Shown piece by piece: positions 54,042 to 62,755 of a stretch of DNA of 64,000 nucleotides (positions are counted from its first letter, which is position 1; each line of letters starts with the position of its first letter). The notes under the pieces were generated by a model, which worked only from the letters and a program-made list of their open reading frames with translations, had not been told where the DNA came from and searched no databases. The position numbers were made by a program, and so were the translations under genes. The stretch is from JBBIWA01 sp037439425 (lineage in GTDB: Bacteria > Acidobacteriota > Blastocatellia > RBC074): NCBI GenBank assembly GCA_037439425.1, contig JBBIWA010000007.1, positions 1-64,000 of the forward strand, given 5' to 3'.

Positions 54042-55031
54042 ATGAAACGAATAGACTCGAGTTCTCATACTGTTAGCTGGCTGTTGAGCGGTCTGCTGAT
54101 TGCCAGCAGCTTGCTGTTGGGGCGATCTCCTTCTGCTGCCGGGCAGCAACCGGCGCGGGCGAAGACAATGGCCCCCCAGGTGCGCTCACAGATGCTGGTC
54201 ACGACTGACTGGCTGGCCCAACACCTTAATGATCCGAAAGTTGTCCTGTTGCACATAGCGCGCGAAAGCGCTCATTACGAAGCCGGCCATATTCCGGGAG
54301 CGCGTTTTGTTGCCTGGAGTGACCTCGTTGCGACGCGCAATGGAGTTGCCAATGAGTTGCCCCCGGTGGAGCAGTTGCAAAAGCTCTTCGAGCGCCTGGG
54401 CGTAGGTGATGAGGCGCGCATCGTGCTGTATGGCGATGCGACGGGGCTGTCTGCCGCGCGTGCTTACTTCACACTGGATTACCTGGGACATGGCGACCGG
54501 GCGGCATTGTTAGATGGTGGGTTGGAGAAGTGGAAAGCCGAAAAGCGCCCGCTTGCGACTGAAGCGCCGGAGATCAAACCGGCTCGCTTTACGGTGCGCC
54601 TCAATCCGCAGGTCATTGTCGGCTTGGAGGTGATGCGCGACCTTTCGTGGATGGCCGCGCAGAGCGATCGGCCTGAAGTGGCGCTGATTGATTCGCGTCC
54701 ACCTCATGATTACGCGGGCAGCCCGGCCCTCGAGGGCAGGCCGCGCACTGGCCACATCCCCGGTTCGGTAAATCTCTACTGGATGCAGCATCTGCAGAGC
54801 AGAGAGAACCCGCAACTGCTGCCGGTGGCAGAGCTGCGAAAGCTTTATGAAGCCGTAGGAGCCAGACCTGGTCAAAAGGTGGTCACGTATTGCAACACCG
54901 GGGTGCAGGCCTCGCACGGCTATTTCGTCGCCAAGTATCTCGGCTACGATGTGGCGATGTATGATGGCTCCTTCTCGGAATGGGGCAAAGCTGAAGGGAC
55001 ACCAGTGGCCACAAGTAAGGAGCGGAAGTAG
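54042..55031 (+). CDS. Exported tandem-rhodanese sulfurtransferase
   Basis: This protein of about 329 residues has a signal peptide (WLLSGLLIASSLLLGRSPSAAG). Two rhodanese domains follow: the first (about 48-170) lacks a cysteine in its loop (LYGDATGLSAAR) and is inactive; the second (about 190-325) has the catalytic loop YCNTGVQAS with C284. It therefore resembles thiosulfate/3-mercaptopyruvate sulfurtransferases, acting outside the cytoplasm. The ATG at 54042 follows AAAGGAGAG. It converges on the M28 peptidase gene with 12 bases between. Confidence 0.88.
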   Translation: MKRIDSSSHTVSWLLSGLLIASSLLLGRSPSAAGQQPARAKTMAPQVRSQMLVTTDWLAQHLNDPKVVLLHIARESAHYEAGHIPGARFVAWSDLVATRNGVANELPPVEQLQKLFERLGVGDEARIVLYGDATGLSAARAYFTLDYLGHGDRAALLDGGLEKWKAEKRPLATEAPEIKPARFTVRLNPQVIVGLEVMRDLSWMAAQSDRPEVALIDSRPPHDYAGSPALEGRPRTGHIPGSVNLYWMQHLQSRENPQLLPVAELRKLYEAVGARPGQKVVTYCNTGVQASHGYFVAKYLGYDVAMYDGSFSEWGKAEGTPVATSKERK

Positions 55032-55043
55032 AGGAGCTCCTTA

Positions 55044-56711
55044 CTAATTCCTGAGCAATTCCGGGGGCAACGGCTTGTCGACTCGTGGCCGGGTTGCCGC
55101 ATTGGCCAGTCTCCAGGCCGTCGCATAAACGGTGCGCGTGACTTTCTCCATCTTCTGGAAATCGATCTTCTCGACGTGATCTGAGGGGCGGTGATAGTCC
55201 TCGTGCACGCCGCTGAAGTAGAAGATGACCGGAATGCCTTTGCGCGCGTAGTTGTAATGATCGCTCCGATAGAAGAAGCGCTGCGGGTCTTGCGGATCGT
55301 CGTACTTGTAGTTGAAGGTGAGCTTGAGATAGGACTGATTGACCGCTTCGCTCAACTCGCCCAGCTCGCTGCTCATCATCTTTGAGCCGATCACGTAGAT
55401 TTCATGCGGCCCTGACAGGTCGCGGTTTGCTGGAGTGGTGTCGCCGGCCTGTTTGCTGCGCCCGATCATATCAATGTTGAGCTGTGTGATGATTTGATCC
55501 AGGGGCACCACTGGGTATTCGGTGATATAGCGCGAGCCCCACAGCCCTTTCTCTTCTCCCGCATGCCAGACAAACAGGATTGAGCGCTTAGGCCGTGGGC
55601 CGCGGGCGAAGGCTTCGGCAATGGCCAGCACGGCGACGGTGCCTGAGCCATCATCATCCGCGCCGTTGCAGAGGCTGTCGCCGCCCGCAGGTCTACAGCC
55701 AGAGTCAGGCGTATTGCCGACGTGATCGTAGTGCGCGCCGATAGCCACATACTCGTTCTTGAGCTTGGGATCGCTACCTTCGAGCACGGCCACGACATTC
55801 TGCGTCATCACCCGCTCGGAGCTTACTTTCACCGTAAAGCTCGCCTTCTTGTCTGGACTCAGATCGAATGAGGCGCCAGGATCATTCTCCGCCGCGCGCT
55901 TCAAGATAGCGGCCCCGTCCTGCGCTTCTCCCTGAAACAGAGCTGTCAGGAGTTTCTCCGAAGCGATAATTGTGGGCAAGGGCGCCTCGTTCTGTGGTTG
56001 GAATTTTTCCACCACCAGCGACTGGCGCTCTATCAATGTCCGGGACTGTCGCTCCCAATTAGAGAGGAAAGCTTGGGGTGGAATCTCAATAATGCCCTTG
56101 GCTCCAGCCCGTCGCGCATAATCGTGTGGCCGCTGCCAATCTTCGCCGGGCTGGCCCCGGAGGTCTCGCAAGCTGATGCCCTTGGGCATGCGGCCTCCCA
56201 AGATAATGACGATCTTGTCTTTGACCTCAATCCCTTCGTAGGCGTTGATGTTCTTTGATTTGATCACCCAGCCGTGTCCGGCGTAGACCAGCGGGCCGCT
56301 GGCTGTGCCGGGAGCGAGCGCGGCGAGAAAATCTGCGCCGAAGCTGTAGCTCTGGCCGTTGAACTCGAAGCGCGTCTTTTCCGCATCGAGCCGGCTGCGG
56401 CTGAGCGCAATGTGCTGAAAGTAAGTGCCCTCATCCCCGACCGGTTCGAGGCCCCAGCGTGAAAGATGGGTGGCGATGAACTTCGCTGCCAGATCCAGCC
56501 CACGCGAGGGAGTGTTGCGGCCCTCCAGTTCGTCTGAAGCGATAAAACTGAGATAGTCTTTCAACTGAGCAGCGGTGATGTAATCAGCATTCCCCCGGAG
56601 GGCAGTCGCCGTGTCCGCTGCCGGATGGCCGTTGCTTTGCGTGGAAGCCTGTGGCCAGGGAATGACCAAAGCCACCATCAGCAGCAGGTAAATCAAACCG
56701 AATCTTTTCAT
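55044..56711 (-). CDS. Secreted M28-family zinc aminopeptidase with PA domain
   Basis: This protein of about 555 residues has a signal peptide (FGLIYLLLMVALVIPWPQAS). The M28 metal ligands lie in GAHYDHVG, GADDDGSGT, WHAGEEKGLWG (the catalytic EE pair), LNIDMIGR and FYRSDHYNYARKGIP. The insert before this (about 110-230) is a protease-associated domain. The enzyme would release N-terminal amino acids outside the cytoplasm. A GGGAGGAAGG site precedes the ATG. It converges with the rhodanese gene. Confidence 0.9.
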   Translation of the reverse strand: MKRFGLIYLLLMVALVIPWPQASTQSNGHPAADTATALRGNADYITAAQLKDYLSFIASDELEGRNTPSRGLDLAAKFIATHLSRWGLEPVGDEGTYFQHIALSRSRLDAEKTRFEFNGQSYSFGADFLAALAPGTASGPLVYAGHGWVIKSKNINAYEGIEVKDKIVIILGGRMPKGISLRDLRGQPGEDWQRPHDYARRAGAKGIIEIPPQAFLSNWERQSRTLIERQSLVVEKFQPQNEAPLPTIIASEKLLTALFQGEAQDGAAILKRAAENDPGASFDLSPDKKASFTVKVSSERVMTQNVVAVLEGSDPKLKNEYVAIGAHYDHVGNTPDSGCRPAGGDSLCNGADDDGSGTVAVLAIAEAFARGPRPKRSILFVWHAGEEKGLWGSRYITEYPVVPLDQIITQLNIDMIGRSKQAGDTTPANRDLSGPHEIYVIGSKMMSSELGELSEAVNQSYLKLTFNYKYDDPQDPQRFFYRSDHYNYARKGIPVIFYFSGVHEDYHRPSDHVEKIDFQKMEKVTRTVYATAWRLANAATRPRVDKPLPPELLRN

Positions 56712-56732
56712 CCTTCCTCCCTTAAACTCTCA

Positions 56733-56769
56733 GCTCATTGTAGCCTCTGCCTCAGTGGCTACAATGAGC
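56733..56769. repeat. Perfect 13-bp inverted repeat
   Basis: GCTCATTGTAGCC (56733-56745) and GGCTACAATGAGC (56757-56769) pair around an 11-base loop. It lies upstream of the M28 peptidase on the minus strand and after zapA, so it may terminate zapA or lie in the peptidase leader. No U-run follows on the minus strand. Confidence 0.65.
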
Positions 56770-56909
56770 CCTGGATTGGCAAATTTAGCTTGCCTCCCGA
56801 GCGAAGCCAGAAGCCATTTCGGCGTGCACTGTATCTGCGCCCTTTGGTCCGTTGTCTGTGGTCATTGGTCAGTTGCTAGTGAACAACGGACAAAGGAGAA
56901 GTGAGCAAG

Positions 56910-57212
56910 CTATTTGTGTTTGAGCAACTGATCAAGTAATTCGGCGCACTCGGCGCTGCGTTGGGCGAATTGCTGATCGAGCTGATCGCGACTGTCGCGC
57001 ACTTTGTGCAACTCATCGGCAATATGGAGTGCGGTGAGGATGGCCACCTTGAGCGAGTCAACCGTCAGGGAGCTGGAAGCGATCTCGCGCATGCGCTGGT
57101 CAACGAAGGCGGCGAGCCGTTGGATATACTCGATATCGCCATCGTTGCTCCGAATGTTATAAGTCTGATTGTAGATCTCTACCTTGACGGTCTGTGTTGG
57201 AGTTGTTTCCAT
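56910..57212 (-). CDS. zapA: Cell division protein ZapA
   Basis: This 100-residue protein binds and bundles FtsZ at the division site. The opening VKVEIYNQTYNIRSNDGDIEYIQRLAAFVDQRMREIA is the ZapA globular head, and a coiled coil follows (ADELHKVRDSRDQLDQQFAQR). The length is normal. It is the last gene of the pheS-pheT-zapB-zapA group, and its start is 14 bases after the ZapB-like stop. In many bacteria zapA lies beside pheT. Confidence 0.88.
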   Translation of the reverse strand: METTPTQTVKVEIYNQTYNIRSNDGDIEYIQRLAAFVDQRMREIASSSLTVDSLKVAILTALHIADELHKVRDSRDQLDQQFAQRSAECAELLDQLLKHK

Positions 57213-57226
57213 AGACTACTACCGGG

Positions 57227-57502
57227 TTACTTCTTGGTCACTTCCGATTCCAGTTCGAGCACTGCAATTGCATCTAGCATCGCCTCAACTTTCAGACGCA
57301 TGGCATCACGATCGGCCAGCAGGCGCTCGATCTGGGTTTCCAGTCGGTCCTTCTCCGCCAGCATGCCGCTTAAGTCTCGTCGCAGCGCGGCCACCTCTCG
57401 TTCCAACTCCTCTTTCTCTTGCTTGAGCGTCTTGCATAATTCGACAGTCCGATAAATTTTGTCCTCGAGATGCGAGAACTTCTCCAATCCGGCCACGGCC
57501 AT
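57227..57502 (-). CDS. ZapB-like coiled-coil protein
   Basis: This 91-residue protein is almost entirely coiled coil (LEDKIYRTVELCKTLKQEKE, EELEREVAALRRDLS and on). Short proteins of this kind between pheT and zapA are often annotated as ZapB-like, which in other bacteria connects ZapA to the division ring. The coiled coil is clear; the name relies on location. The start has no strong ribosome site. Confidence 0.65.
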   Translation of the reverse strand: MAVAGLEKFSHLEDKIYRTVELCKTLKQEKEELEREVAALRRDLSGMLAEKDRLETQIERLLADRDAMRLKVEAMLDAIAVLELESEVTKK

Positions 57503-57642
57503 GTTTGGATCCCCTGTTATCAGTATTTCAGTAGTAGTAATATAAACAGCCAGTGGGCAGGAGGCCGGGGCAAGGTGACGATAAGCAGCCTAGGAGAGGC
57601 ACTCCTGCCGCTTAAAGCCGCCGCTTTCCAGCCACTGATGAA

Positions 57643-59697
57643 TTATCGCAATTCCGCCGCAAATCGTTGTCGCAGTGTTTCCACCACGCGCTCGTGCAGA
57701 GCGTTGATTTCGATCTCGGTCAGCGTATGATCCGATGCGCGATAGCGCAGCGAAAGCGCCAATGAACGTTTCCCCGGCGGGAGCTCTTTACCCGTGTATA
57801 GGTCAAAGAGCCGGATCCCAACCAGCTCTGGCAGACCCAACTCTGCTATTGCCTGCTCGATCCGGCAGTAGGCCACCTCTTCATCCACGAGCAAGGAGAG
57901 ATCGCGCACCACAGTTGGGAACCTGGGCAGCGGGCGATAACGAACCTCGGTTGGCTCAAGTGCCAGCAGCGCTTCGAAATCCAGCTCCGCGACGAAGACT
58001 GGTTGCTTGAATTTGTAGCTCGCGGCCACGCGTGGGTGAAGCTGACCAGCTCGGCCAACGTCTCTGCCGTTGAGGGATATTACCGCAGCGCGGCCCGGAT
58101 GCAAATAGCTCAGCTGAGAAGTTGGGGTGAAGGTGAAATTTTTCAGTCCGAGATTTTCACCAATCGCTTCAATCGCACCCTTCAGATCATAAAAATCCAC
58201 CCGCTCACTGGCCGCCTCCCAGGAAGCTTCGTTGCGCGCGCCAGTTGCGACCAGACCCAACCGCTCGCCCTCTTGTGGACGTTCCCCGCCCGTGTCGAGA
58301 AAGCATTTGCCCAACTCGAAGAGGCGCACGTTGCGCGTCCCGCGGTTGAGGTTGCGCGCCACCGCCTCCAACAATCCGCCCAGTAAGGTGGTGCGCATCT
58401 GCGACTGCGTTTCGTCAATCGGGTTTTGCAGCACCAGCCTGGCCTCGCTCGGGGCCTCGCTCAGGAGCGCATCGGTCCGGGCATTGACGAAGCTGAAACT
58501 GATCGCTTCGTGATAGCCCATAGCTGCCAGTGTGCGTCTGACTATGCGGCGCTGCTGTTCACCTTGGAGATAGGCTCCTGCGCCACTGCTGCCAGGCAGC
58601 CTGGTCTTCAGCCGGTCATAGCCGACCAAGCGCACCACTTCTTCGATCAAGTCTTCTTCAATTGCCAGATCAACACGCCACGAAGGCGCCACGGCGCTCA
58701 GCGCATCGGCCGCTTGATCAGTCTTCACCGCCAACCCCAGGCTCCGCAGCCGTTGCTCAGCCTCTTTCAGTTCAATGGGTAAGCCGGTGAGTTCATGGTA
58801 ACGCGCACAGCGGAAGCGAATCGGGCCGCGCGTGAGTTTTTGTGGATAGAGGTCTATGATTCCGCTCAAGACCTCGCCGCCAGCCACTTCTGCAATCAAC
58901 TCGGCAGCCCGATCGCTGGCGCGCGCAACCGCTTCATAATCGGTCCCGCGCTCGAAGCGATAAGAGGCCTCGGTTTGCATACCCAGCGCGCGCGCCGTTT
59001 GACGTATCGAATGCGGAGCGAAGTAAGCGCTCTCCAGCAGCACATCGGTTGTAGAGTCCGAAATCTCTGAATCCGCCCCCCCCATCACGCCAGCCAGCGC
59101 TACCGGCCGCTCTGCATCAGCGATGACGAGCATCTCCGGTGTGAGTCTCCGTTCAACTCCGTCCAGCGTCGTCAACTTCTCGTCCGCGCGCGCGCGGCGC
59201 ACCACGATGCGCCGCCCGGCGAGGCGATTGAAATCGAAGGCGTGCAGCGGGTGGCCTAATTCGAGCAGGACATAGTTGGTGACATCAGTCACGTTATTGA
59301 TGCTGCGCTGTCCTAATGCTTCCAGCCGCCTGGCCAGCCAATCGGGAGAGGGCCCGACCCGAACGCCTTTGATGATGCGTGCTGTGTAACGCGGGCAGAG
59401 CGCCGGCTCTAGGATCTCGACCGAAGTCACCGCGCTTGTTTTCTGCGCGGCTTCTTCAAGTTGGCGACCGGGGAGGCGCAGCGGCTTTCCGGTCAGAGCC
59501 GCTATCTCGCGCGCGATCCCTAAATGAGAAAGGCAGTCGGGACGGTTCGAGGTCAGATCGAACTCCAGGATCTGGTCATCGCCCTGCGGTGTGACCGCAT
59601 CCACAGCCAGTCCGATCATCGTCAACTGCGTTGCTAATTCAGACGGCGAGAGGTCAAAATCAACGAATTCTTTCAGCCAGTGGTAACTGATCCTCAT
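57643..59697 (-). CDS. pheT: Phenylalanyl-tRNA synthetase, beta subunit
   Basis: This protein of about 684 residues forms an alpha2-beta2 enzyme with PheS that charges tRNA-Phe. It lacks the N-terminal tRNA-binding EMAP-type domain of the longer (about 800) PheT form: it starts MRISYHWLKEFVDFDLSP, goes directly into B3/B4 (editing) at about 100-360, then B5 (VAGGEVLSGIIDLYP and following), the catalytic-like fold, and the FDX-ACB domain at the end (RFPTVVRDLSLLVDEEV). Its start overlaps a relic of vapC by 38 bases. Between pheS and pheT there are 577 bases instead of the usual few. Confidence 0.93.
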   Translation of the reverse strand: MRISYHWLKEFVDFDLSPSELATQLTMIGLAVDAVTPQGDDQILEFDLTSNRPDCLSHLGIAREIAALTGKPLRLPGRQLEEAAQKTSAVTSVEILEPALCPRYTARIIKGVRVGPSPDWLARRLEALGQRSINNVTDVTNYVLLELGHPLHAFDFNRLAGRRIVVRRARADEKLTTLDGVERRLTPEMLVIADAERPVALAGVMGGADSEISDSTTDVLLESAYFAPHSIRQTARALGMQTEASYRFERGTDYEAVARASDRAAELIAEVAGGEVLSGIIDLYPQKLTRGPIRFRCARYHELTGLPIELKEAEQRLRSLGLAVKTDQAADALSAVAPSWRVDLAIEEDLIEEVVRLVGYDRLKTRLPGSSGAGAYLQGEQQRRIVRRTLAAMGYHEAISFSFVNARTDALLSEAPSEARLVLQNPIDETQSQMRTTLLGGLLEAVARNLNRGTRNVRLFELGKCFLDTGGERPQEGERLGLVATGARNEASWEAASERVDFYDLKGAIEAIGENLGLKNFTFTPTSQLSYLHPGRAAVISLNGRDVGRAGQLHPRVAASYKFKQPVFVAELDFEALLALEPTEVRYRPLPRFPTVVRDLSLLVDEEVAYCRIEQAIAELGLPELVGIRLFDLYTGKELPPGKRSLALSLRYRASDHTLTEIEINALHERVVETLRQRFAAELR

Positions 59698-59875
59698 ACA
59701 AAAGCCCTGACTCCTTCACGGCCAGGTTGCCGAACTCGGCATAGATGAAGTTGGGAGCCAGAAAAAACAGGTTGCCAGCCAGATACTCATCAAAGATGCG
59801 CTCCGCTTCTGCCGAATATAGTTCGGCCGCAAACCATTTGATGGCTACCCCGCTGTCAATCACTAGCTTCGTCAT
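59660..59875 (-). pseudogene. VapC-type PIN toxin, truncated
   Basis: The frame begins MTKLVIDSGVAIKWFAAELY, the start of a PIN domain with the first catalytic aspartate, and then has FIYAEFGNLAVKESGLL. Homology to the normal 130-residue toxin ends after about 60 codons, where the frame runs into the pheT start. The later acidic residues are absent, so it should be inactive. The antitoxin relic overlaps it by four bases (ATGA). Confidence 0.75.
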
Positions 59876-60238
59876 CGCTGTTCTCGATCTTCACGGATCA
59901 ATTCAGCGCTGTCTGGCATCACACCATATTTGGCTTCCATCTGTTCGCGCAAAGCCTTGATGCGACGCCCGGCTTCTTGCCGGCGTTTGATTTCAGACTC
60001 GCGCTACTCCCATTCCTCCAACAATTGCTCAATGCTCAGCCCACGCAGCCGCGCTTCGGCTGCCAGGCGCTGGTACAACTCCTGCGGAAAATCCCTGGGA
60101 GCGCACGCATCCTTGCGTGCTCATTGGGGCTGAAAATCTTGCACGCACGCAAGCCTGCGCTCGTGAGGATTTCATCGTCTCTCCCGCGTCGCAGCGCGAG
60201 CTGAATGACTCCTCAGAAATCGTCAAGGTCTGACTCAT
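59872..60238 (-). pseudogene. Antitoxin gene split by a repeat insertion
   Basis: A strong start (GGAGGAGCT before the ATG at 60238) opens MSQTLTISEE, like many VapB-type antitoxins. Near 60167-60097 the reading is broken by a palindromic repeat. After it, another frame continues FPQELYQRLAAEARLRGLSI and EQLLEEWE, then TAG at 60006, then RESEIKRRQEAGRRIKALRE with QMEAKYGVMPDSAELIREDR, ending at the vapC start. The gene is dead through insertion, frameshift and nonsense mutation. Confidence 0.75.
60097..60167. repeat. Palindromic repeat inserted in the antitoxin relic
   Basis: GGGAGCGCACGCATCC and TTGCGTGCTC form one palindrome; GCACGCACGCAAGCC and TGCGCTCGTGAG form a second. The first matches 9668-9692 and the second matches the inner palindrome of the MITE-like element (CTCACGAGCGCAGGCTTGC, inverted). 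Confidence 0.8.
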
Positions 60239-60274
60239 AGCTCCTCCGGCCAGGCGATAAGATTGCTGTAGCGA

Positions 60275-61300
60275 TTAGACGAACTGCTCCAGGAATCTGA
60301 CATCATTCTCGTAAAGCAGGCGAATATCGTCCAGCCCATACATCAGCGCGCACATGCGATCGATGCCGAGGCCGAAAGCAAAACCTGAATATTGCTCCGG
60401 ATCGATATCCACGATGCGCAGCACATTGGGATGCACTAGCCCTGAGCCGCCCAGTTCGATCCACCCCGATCTTTTGCAAATCGGGCAACCGGCGCCACCG
60501 CACTTAAAGCAACTGTAGTCCACCTCAGCGCTCGGCTCCGTGAAGGGGAAATACGATGGACGGAAGCGCGTGCGCGTCTCAGGCCCAAACAGGCGATGGA
60601 CGAATTCTTCGAGCGTGCCTTTGAGGTCGCCCAGCGTGATGTGGCGATCCACCAGCAGCCCTTCAACTTGAAAGAACATCGGGTTGTGCGTGGCATCGGG
60701 CGTGTCACGGCGAAAGACTTTACCCGGCGCAATCACCCGCAGCGGCGGGCGGCGTCGCTGCATGGCGTGAATCTGCACTGTCGAAGTCTGTGAGCGCAAC
60801 GCCAGGCGTTCATTCAGGTAGAAGGTGTCCTGCGAACTGCGCGCTGGATGGCCGGGCGGGATATTGAGCGCATCGAAGTTATAAAACTCGGTTTCGACTT
60901 CAGGGCCATCTTCGATGTGGTAGCCCATCGAGACGAAGATGTCTTCGATGCGTTGCCTGAGCAGCGTAATCGGATGCAGATGCCCGGCAGGCAGGCGCCG
61001 TCCGGGGAGCGTTACATCGATCCGCTCGCGCTTCAACTGCTCGACTTCGCGCTGCTCGGCGAATTCGCTTTGCAGCCTCTCCACCATAGATTGGACATAG
61101 CTCTTCAGCTCATTGAGTTGTTGTCCCAAGGCGCGGCGCTCGGCGGGCGCAAGCTCACCCAATCTCTTCAATTCCAGGGTGAGGCGTCCGCTTTTGCGTC
61201 CCAACCACCGGTCGCGCAGGGCGAGGGCTTCACTCTCGGAGCTAATGGCTGTTGCCTCCTGCTCAAAGTTGGCGCGCAATTGTGCAATGCGATCTGACAT
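60275..61300 (-). CDS. pheS: Phenylalanyl-tRNA synthetase, alpha subunit
   Basis: This protein of about 341 residues is the catalytic subunit partnering PheT. The N-terminal coiled coil is followed by class II motifs: motif 1 near HPITLLRQRIEDIFVSMGYHI, motif 2 RVIAPGKVFRRDTPDATHNPMFFQVEGLLVD, motif 3 GLGIDRMCALMYGLDDIR. FPFTEPSAEVDYSC is the usual substrate-pocket segment. I chose the ATG at 61300; an upstream GTG at 61339 would lengthen it. It follows rplT after a hairpin terminator, so a separate promoter or read-through is needed. Confidence 0.93.
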   Translation of the reverse strand: MSDRIAQLRANFEQEATAISSESEALALRDRWLGRKSGRLTLELKRLGELAPAERRALGQQLNELKSYVQSMVERLQSEFAEQREVEQLKRERIDVTLPGRRLPAGHLHPITLLRQRIEDIFVSMGYHIEDGPEVETEFYNFDALNIPPGHPARSSQDTFYLNERLALRSQTSTVQIHAMQRRRPPLRVIAPGKVFRRDTPDATHNPMFFQVEGLLVDRHITLGDLKGTLEEFVHRLFGPETRTRFRPSYFPFTEPSAEVDYSCFKCGGAGCPICKRSGWIELGGSGLVHPNVLRIVDIDPEQYSGFAFGLGIDRMCALMYGLDDIRLLYENDVRFLEQFV

Positions 61301-61360
61301 AAAGCGCTGAGCGATGAGCAAGGCGGAAGAAGATGCCACGGCTCATCACTGCTAAAGAAA

Positions 61361-61395
61361 GACCCAAGGCCGGCGCTGTCTGTGGCCTTGGGCTT
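61361..61395 (-). terminator. Terminator between rplT and pheS
   Basis: On the minus strand, CCCAAGGCC pairs with GGCCTTGGG across 12 bases, and TCTTTCTTT follows. It lies between the rplT stop and pheS, and may work as a terminator or as an attenuator for pheST. No T-box features are apparent. Confidence 0.8.
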
Positions 61396-61421
61396 TCAAA
61401 GAGACAGGTTGAAATGACAGC

Positions 61422-61793
61422 TCAGGCGGCCGCCTGGGAGGCGAGAGCTCTTTTAGCTGATCCCACCAGATCGGCAAAAGTCTTCGGTTCATTGACGGCC
61501 AGATCGGCCAGCACTTTGCGATCCAGATCGATCCCGGCCACTTTCAGCCCGTGCATAAACTGGCTGTAATTGAGGCCGTTTAAGCGGGCCGCTGCACCAA
61601 TGCGAATGATCCACAATGAGCGGAAGTCCCGCTTCTTGAGTTTGCGGCCGACGTAGGCGAATTTCAGCCCGCGCGCGACCGACTCTTTCATGGAACGGTA
61701 GAGTTTGCTCTTGGTCCCGCGATAGCCTTTCGAGAGCTTATATAATTTTTTGCGTTTCTCTAAACGTTTATTGCCACGTTTTGCTCGAGGCAT
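61422..61793 (-). CDS. rplT: 50S ribosomal protein L20
   Basis: This 123-residue basic protein of the large subunit starts MPRAKRGNKRLEKRKKLYKL and contains the typical SKGYRGTKSKLYRSMKESV, FRSLWIIRIGAAARLNGLNY and SQFMHGLKVAGIDLDRKVLA segments. Length matches L20. It is the third gene of the infC-rpmI-rplT operon. Confidence 0.96.
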   Translation of the reverse strand: MPRAKRGNKRLEKRKKLYKLSKGYRGTKSKLYRSMKESVARGLKFAYVGRKLKKRDFRSLWIIRIGAAARLNGLNYSQFMHGLKVAGIDLDRKVLADLAVNEPKTFADLVGSAKRALASQAAA

Positions 61794-61846
61794 AGGCCCC
61801 TCCCATCTTGCTACTTCCCAGACAAAGCTGGAGCGATCGGTTGTAG

Positions 61847-62050
61847 TTACTTACGCCCATAGGGCAGCAGGCTTAGGACGCGCTGCTGATCGGCTGCTGA
61901 GACGTAGGCATCGAGGTCCAGCAGCCGTTTCCGCTTGGACGTCTTTTTCGTCAGGATGTGGCGCGCGTGCGAATGACCGCGCTTGATTTTGCCGGTCGCA
62001 GTCAAACGAAAACGTTTGGCTGCGCCTTTATGGGTTTTAAGTTTAGGCAT
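61847..62050 (-). CDS. rpmI: 50S ribosomal protein L35
   Basis: This 67-residue basic protein starts MPKLKTHKGAAKRFRLTATG and has KIKRGHSHARHILTKKTSKR, the L35 core. AGGAGGAATA precedes the ATG at 62050. A longer frame from 62119 includes only spacer sequence. It follows infC by 74 bases holding an inverted repeat. Confidence 0.95.
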   Translation of the reverse strand: MPKLKTHKGAAKRFRLTATGKIKRGHSHARHILTKKTSKRKRLLDLDAYVSAADQQRVLSLLPYGRK

Positions 62051-62063
62051 TATTCCTCCTTGA

Positions 62064-62120
62064 TCAGTGACGAGTGGCAAGTTGATATCCCTGCTCACTT
62101 GTCGCTTGCCACTTGTCACT
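62064..62120. repeat. Inverted-repeat spacer between infC and rpmI
   Basis: TCAGTGACGAGTGGCAAG (62064-62081) pairs with CTTGCCACTTGTCACTGA (62103-62120) with one mismatch. It is a spacer of the same design as others listed and lies just before the rpmI ribosome site. Confidence 0.75.
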
Positions 62121-62124
62121 GAAG

Positions 62125-62667
62125 TTATGATTTTTGGGGCGCAAAGACCACCGTCATTTGCATGCCTTCCAGGCGCGGCGCGAATTCAATCTCGCCATAC
62201 TCAGCCAGATCTACCGTCAGACGATCGAGCAATTGTCGGCCCAGCTCTTTATGCGTGATTTCGCGCCCACGGAAGCGCACCGTCGCTTTGACCTTGTTGC
62301 CCTCTTTGAGGATCTGCTGAGCGTGCTTCATCTTGAAATTGTAGTCGTGCTCATCGGTCGCGGGACGGAACTTAATCTCTTTGACCTCGATGGTGACCTG
62401 TTTCTTTTTGGCCTCCTGGGCTTTCTTCTTCTGCTCGTAGAGATATTTGCCGAAGTCGATGATCCGACACACGGGCGGATTGGCCTGAGGCGCGATTTCG
62501 ACCAGATCGAGACCGTGCTCCTGGGCGATCTTCAAAGCTTCCTGCGGTGGCATAATGCCAAGCTGATGGCCGTCTTCATCAATCAGGCGCACTTCCTTGG
62601 CGCGGATGCGCTCGTTGATGCGCACCTGAGGGCCACGCTGATGCCGAGACGGAAATTTCCCACTAAT
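62125..62667 (-). CDS. infC: Translation initiation factor IF-3, ATT start
   Basis: This protein of about 180 residues binds the 30S subunit and controls start-codon choice. The N-domain is visible (VRINERIRAKEVRLIDEDGHQLGIMPPQEALKIA), then a lysine-rich linker (YEQKKKAQEAKKKQ) and the C-domain (EIKFRPATDEHDYNFKMKHAQ, then KATVRFRGREITHKELG). No ATG or GTG exists at the right place. An ATT follows GGAGG by seven bases and gives ISGKFPSRHQRGPQVR; many bacteria use ATT or another rare start for infC so that IF-3 represses its own synthesis. Confidence 0.93.
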   Translation of the reverse strand: MSGKFPSRHQRGPQVRINERIRAKEVRLIDEDGHQLGIMPPQEALKIAQEHGLDLVEIAPQANPPVCRIIDFGKYLYEQKKKAQEAKKKQVTIEVKEIKFRPATDEHDYNFKMKHAQQILKEGNKVKATVRFRGREITHKELGRQLLDRLTVDLAEYGEIEFAPRLEGMQMTVVFAPQKS

Positions 62668-62705
62668 AAGACCACCTCCGTGAATGAGGAGAGATGAGGC
62701 TAGAG

Positions 62706-62741
62706 GAGTGATGAGTAAGCAGCTGCCACAGCTCATCACTC
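62706..62741. repeat. Inverted repeat between thrS and infC
   Basis: GAGTGATGAG (62706-62715) pairs exactly with CTCATCACTC (62732-62741). It lies between the thrS stop and the infC start; it may regulate infC or simply be another member of the spacer class. Confidence 0.7.
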
Positions 62742-62755
62742 ATTCTTCATCCTCC

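Noticed and set aside
57503..57642. Possible 6S RNA next to zapA
   Set aside because: The gap contains GGCAGGAG and CTCCTGCC that could pair, but lacks the long bulged helix of 6S RNA and is too short.
61301..61421. Possible T-box leader of pheS
   Set aside because: Only the terminator hairpin is seen; no specifier loop or T-box sequence is present, and rplT ends immediately upstream.
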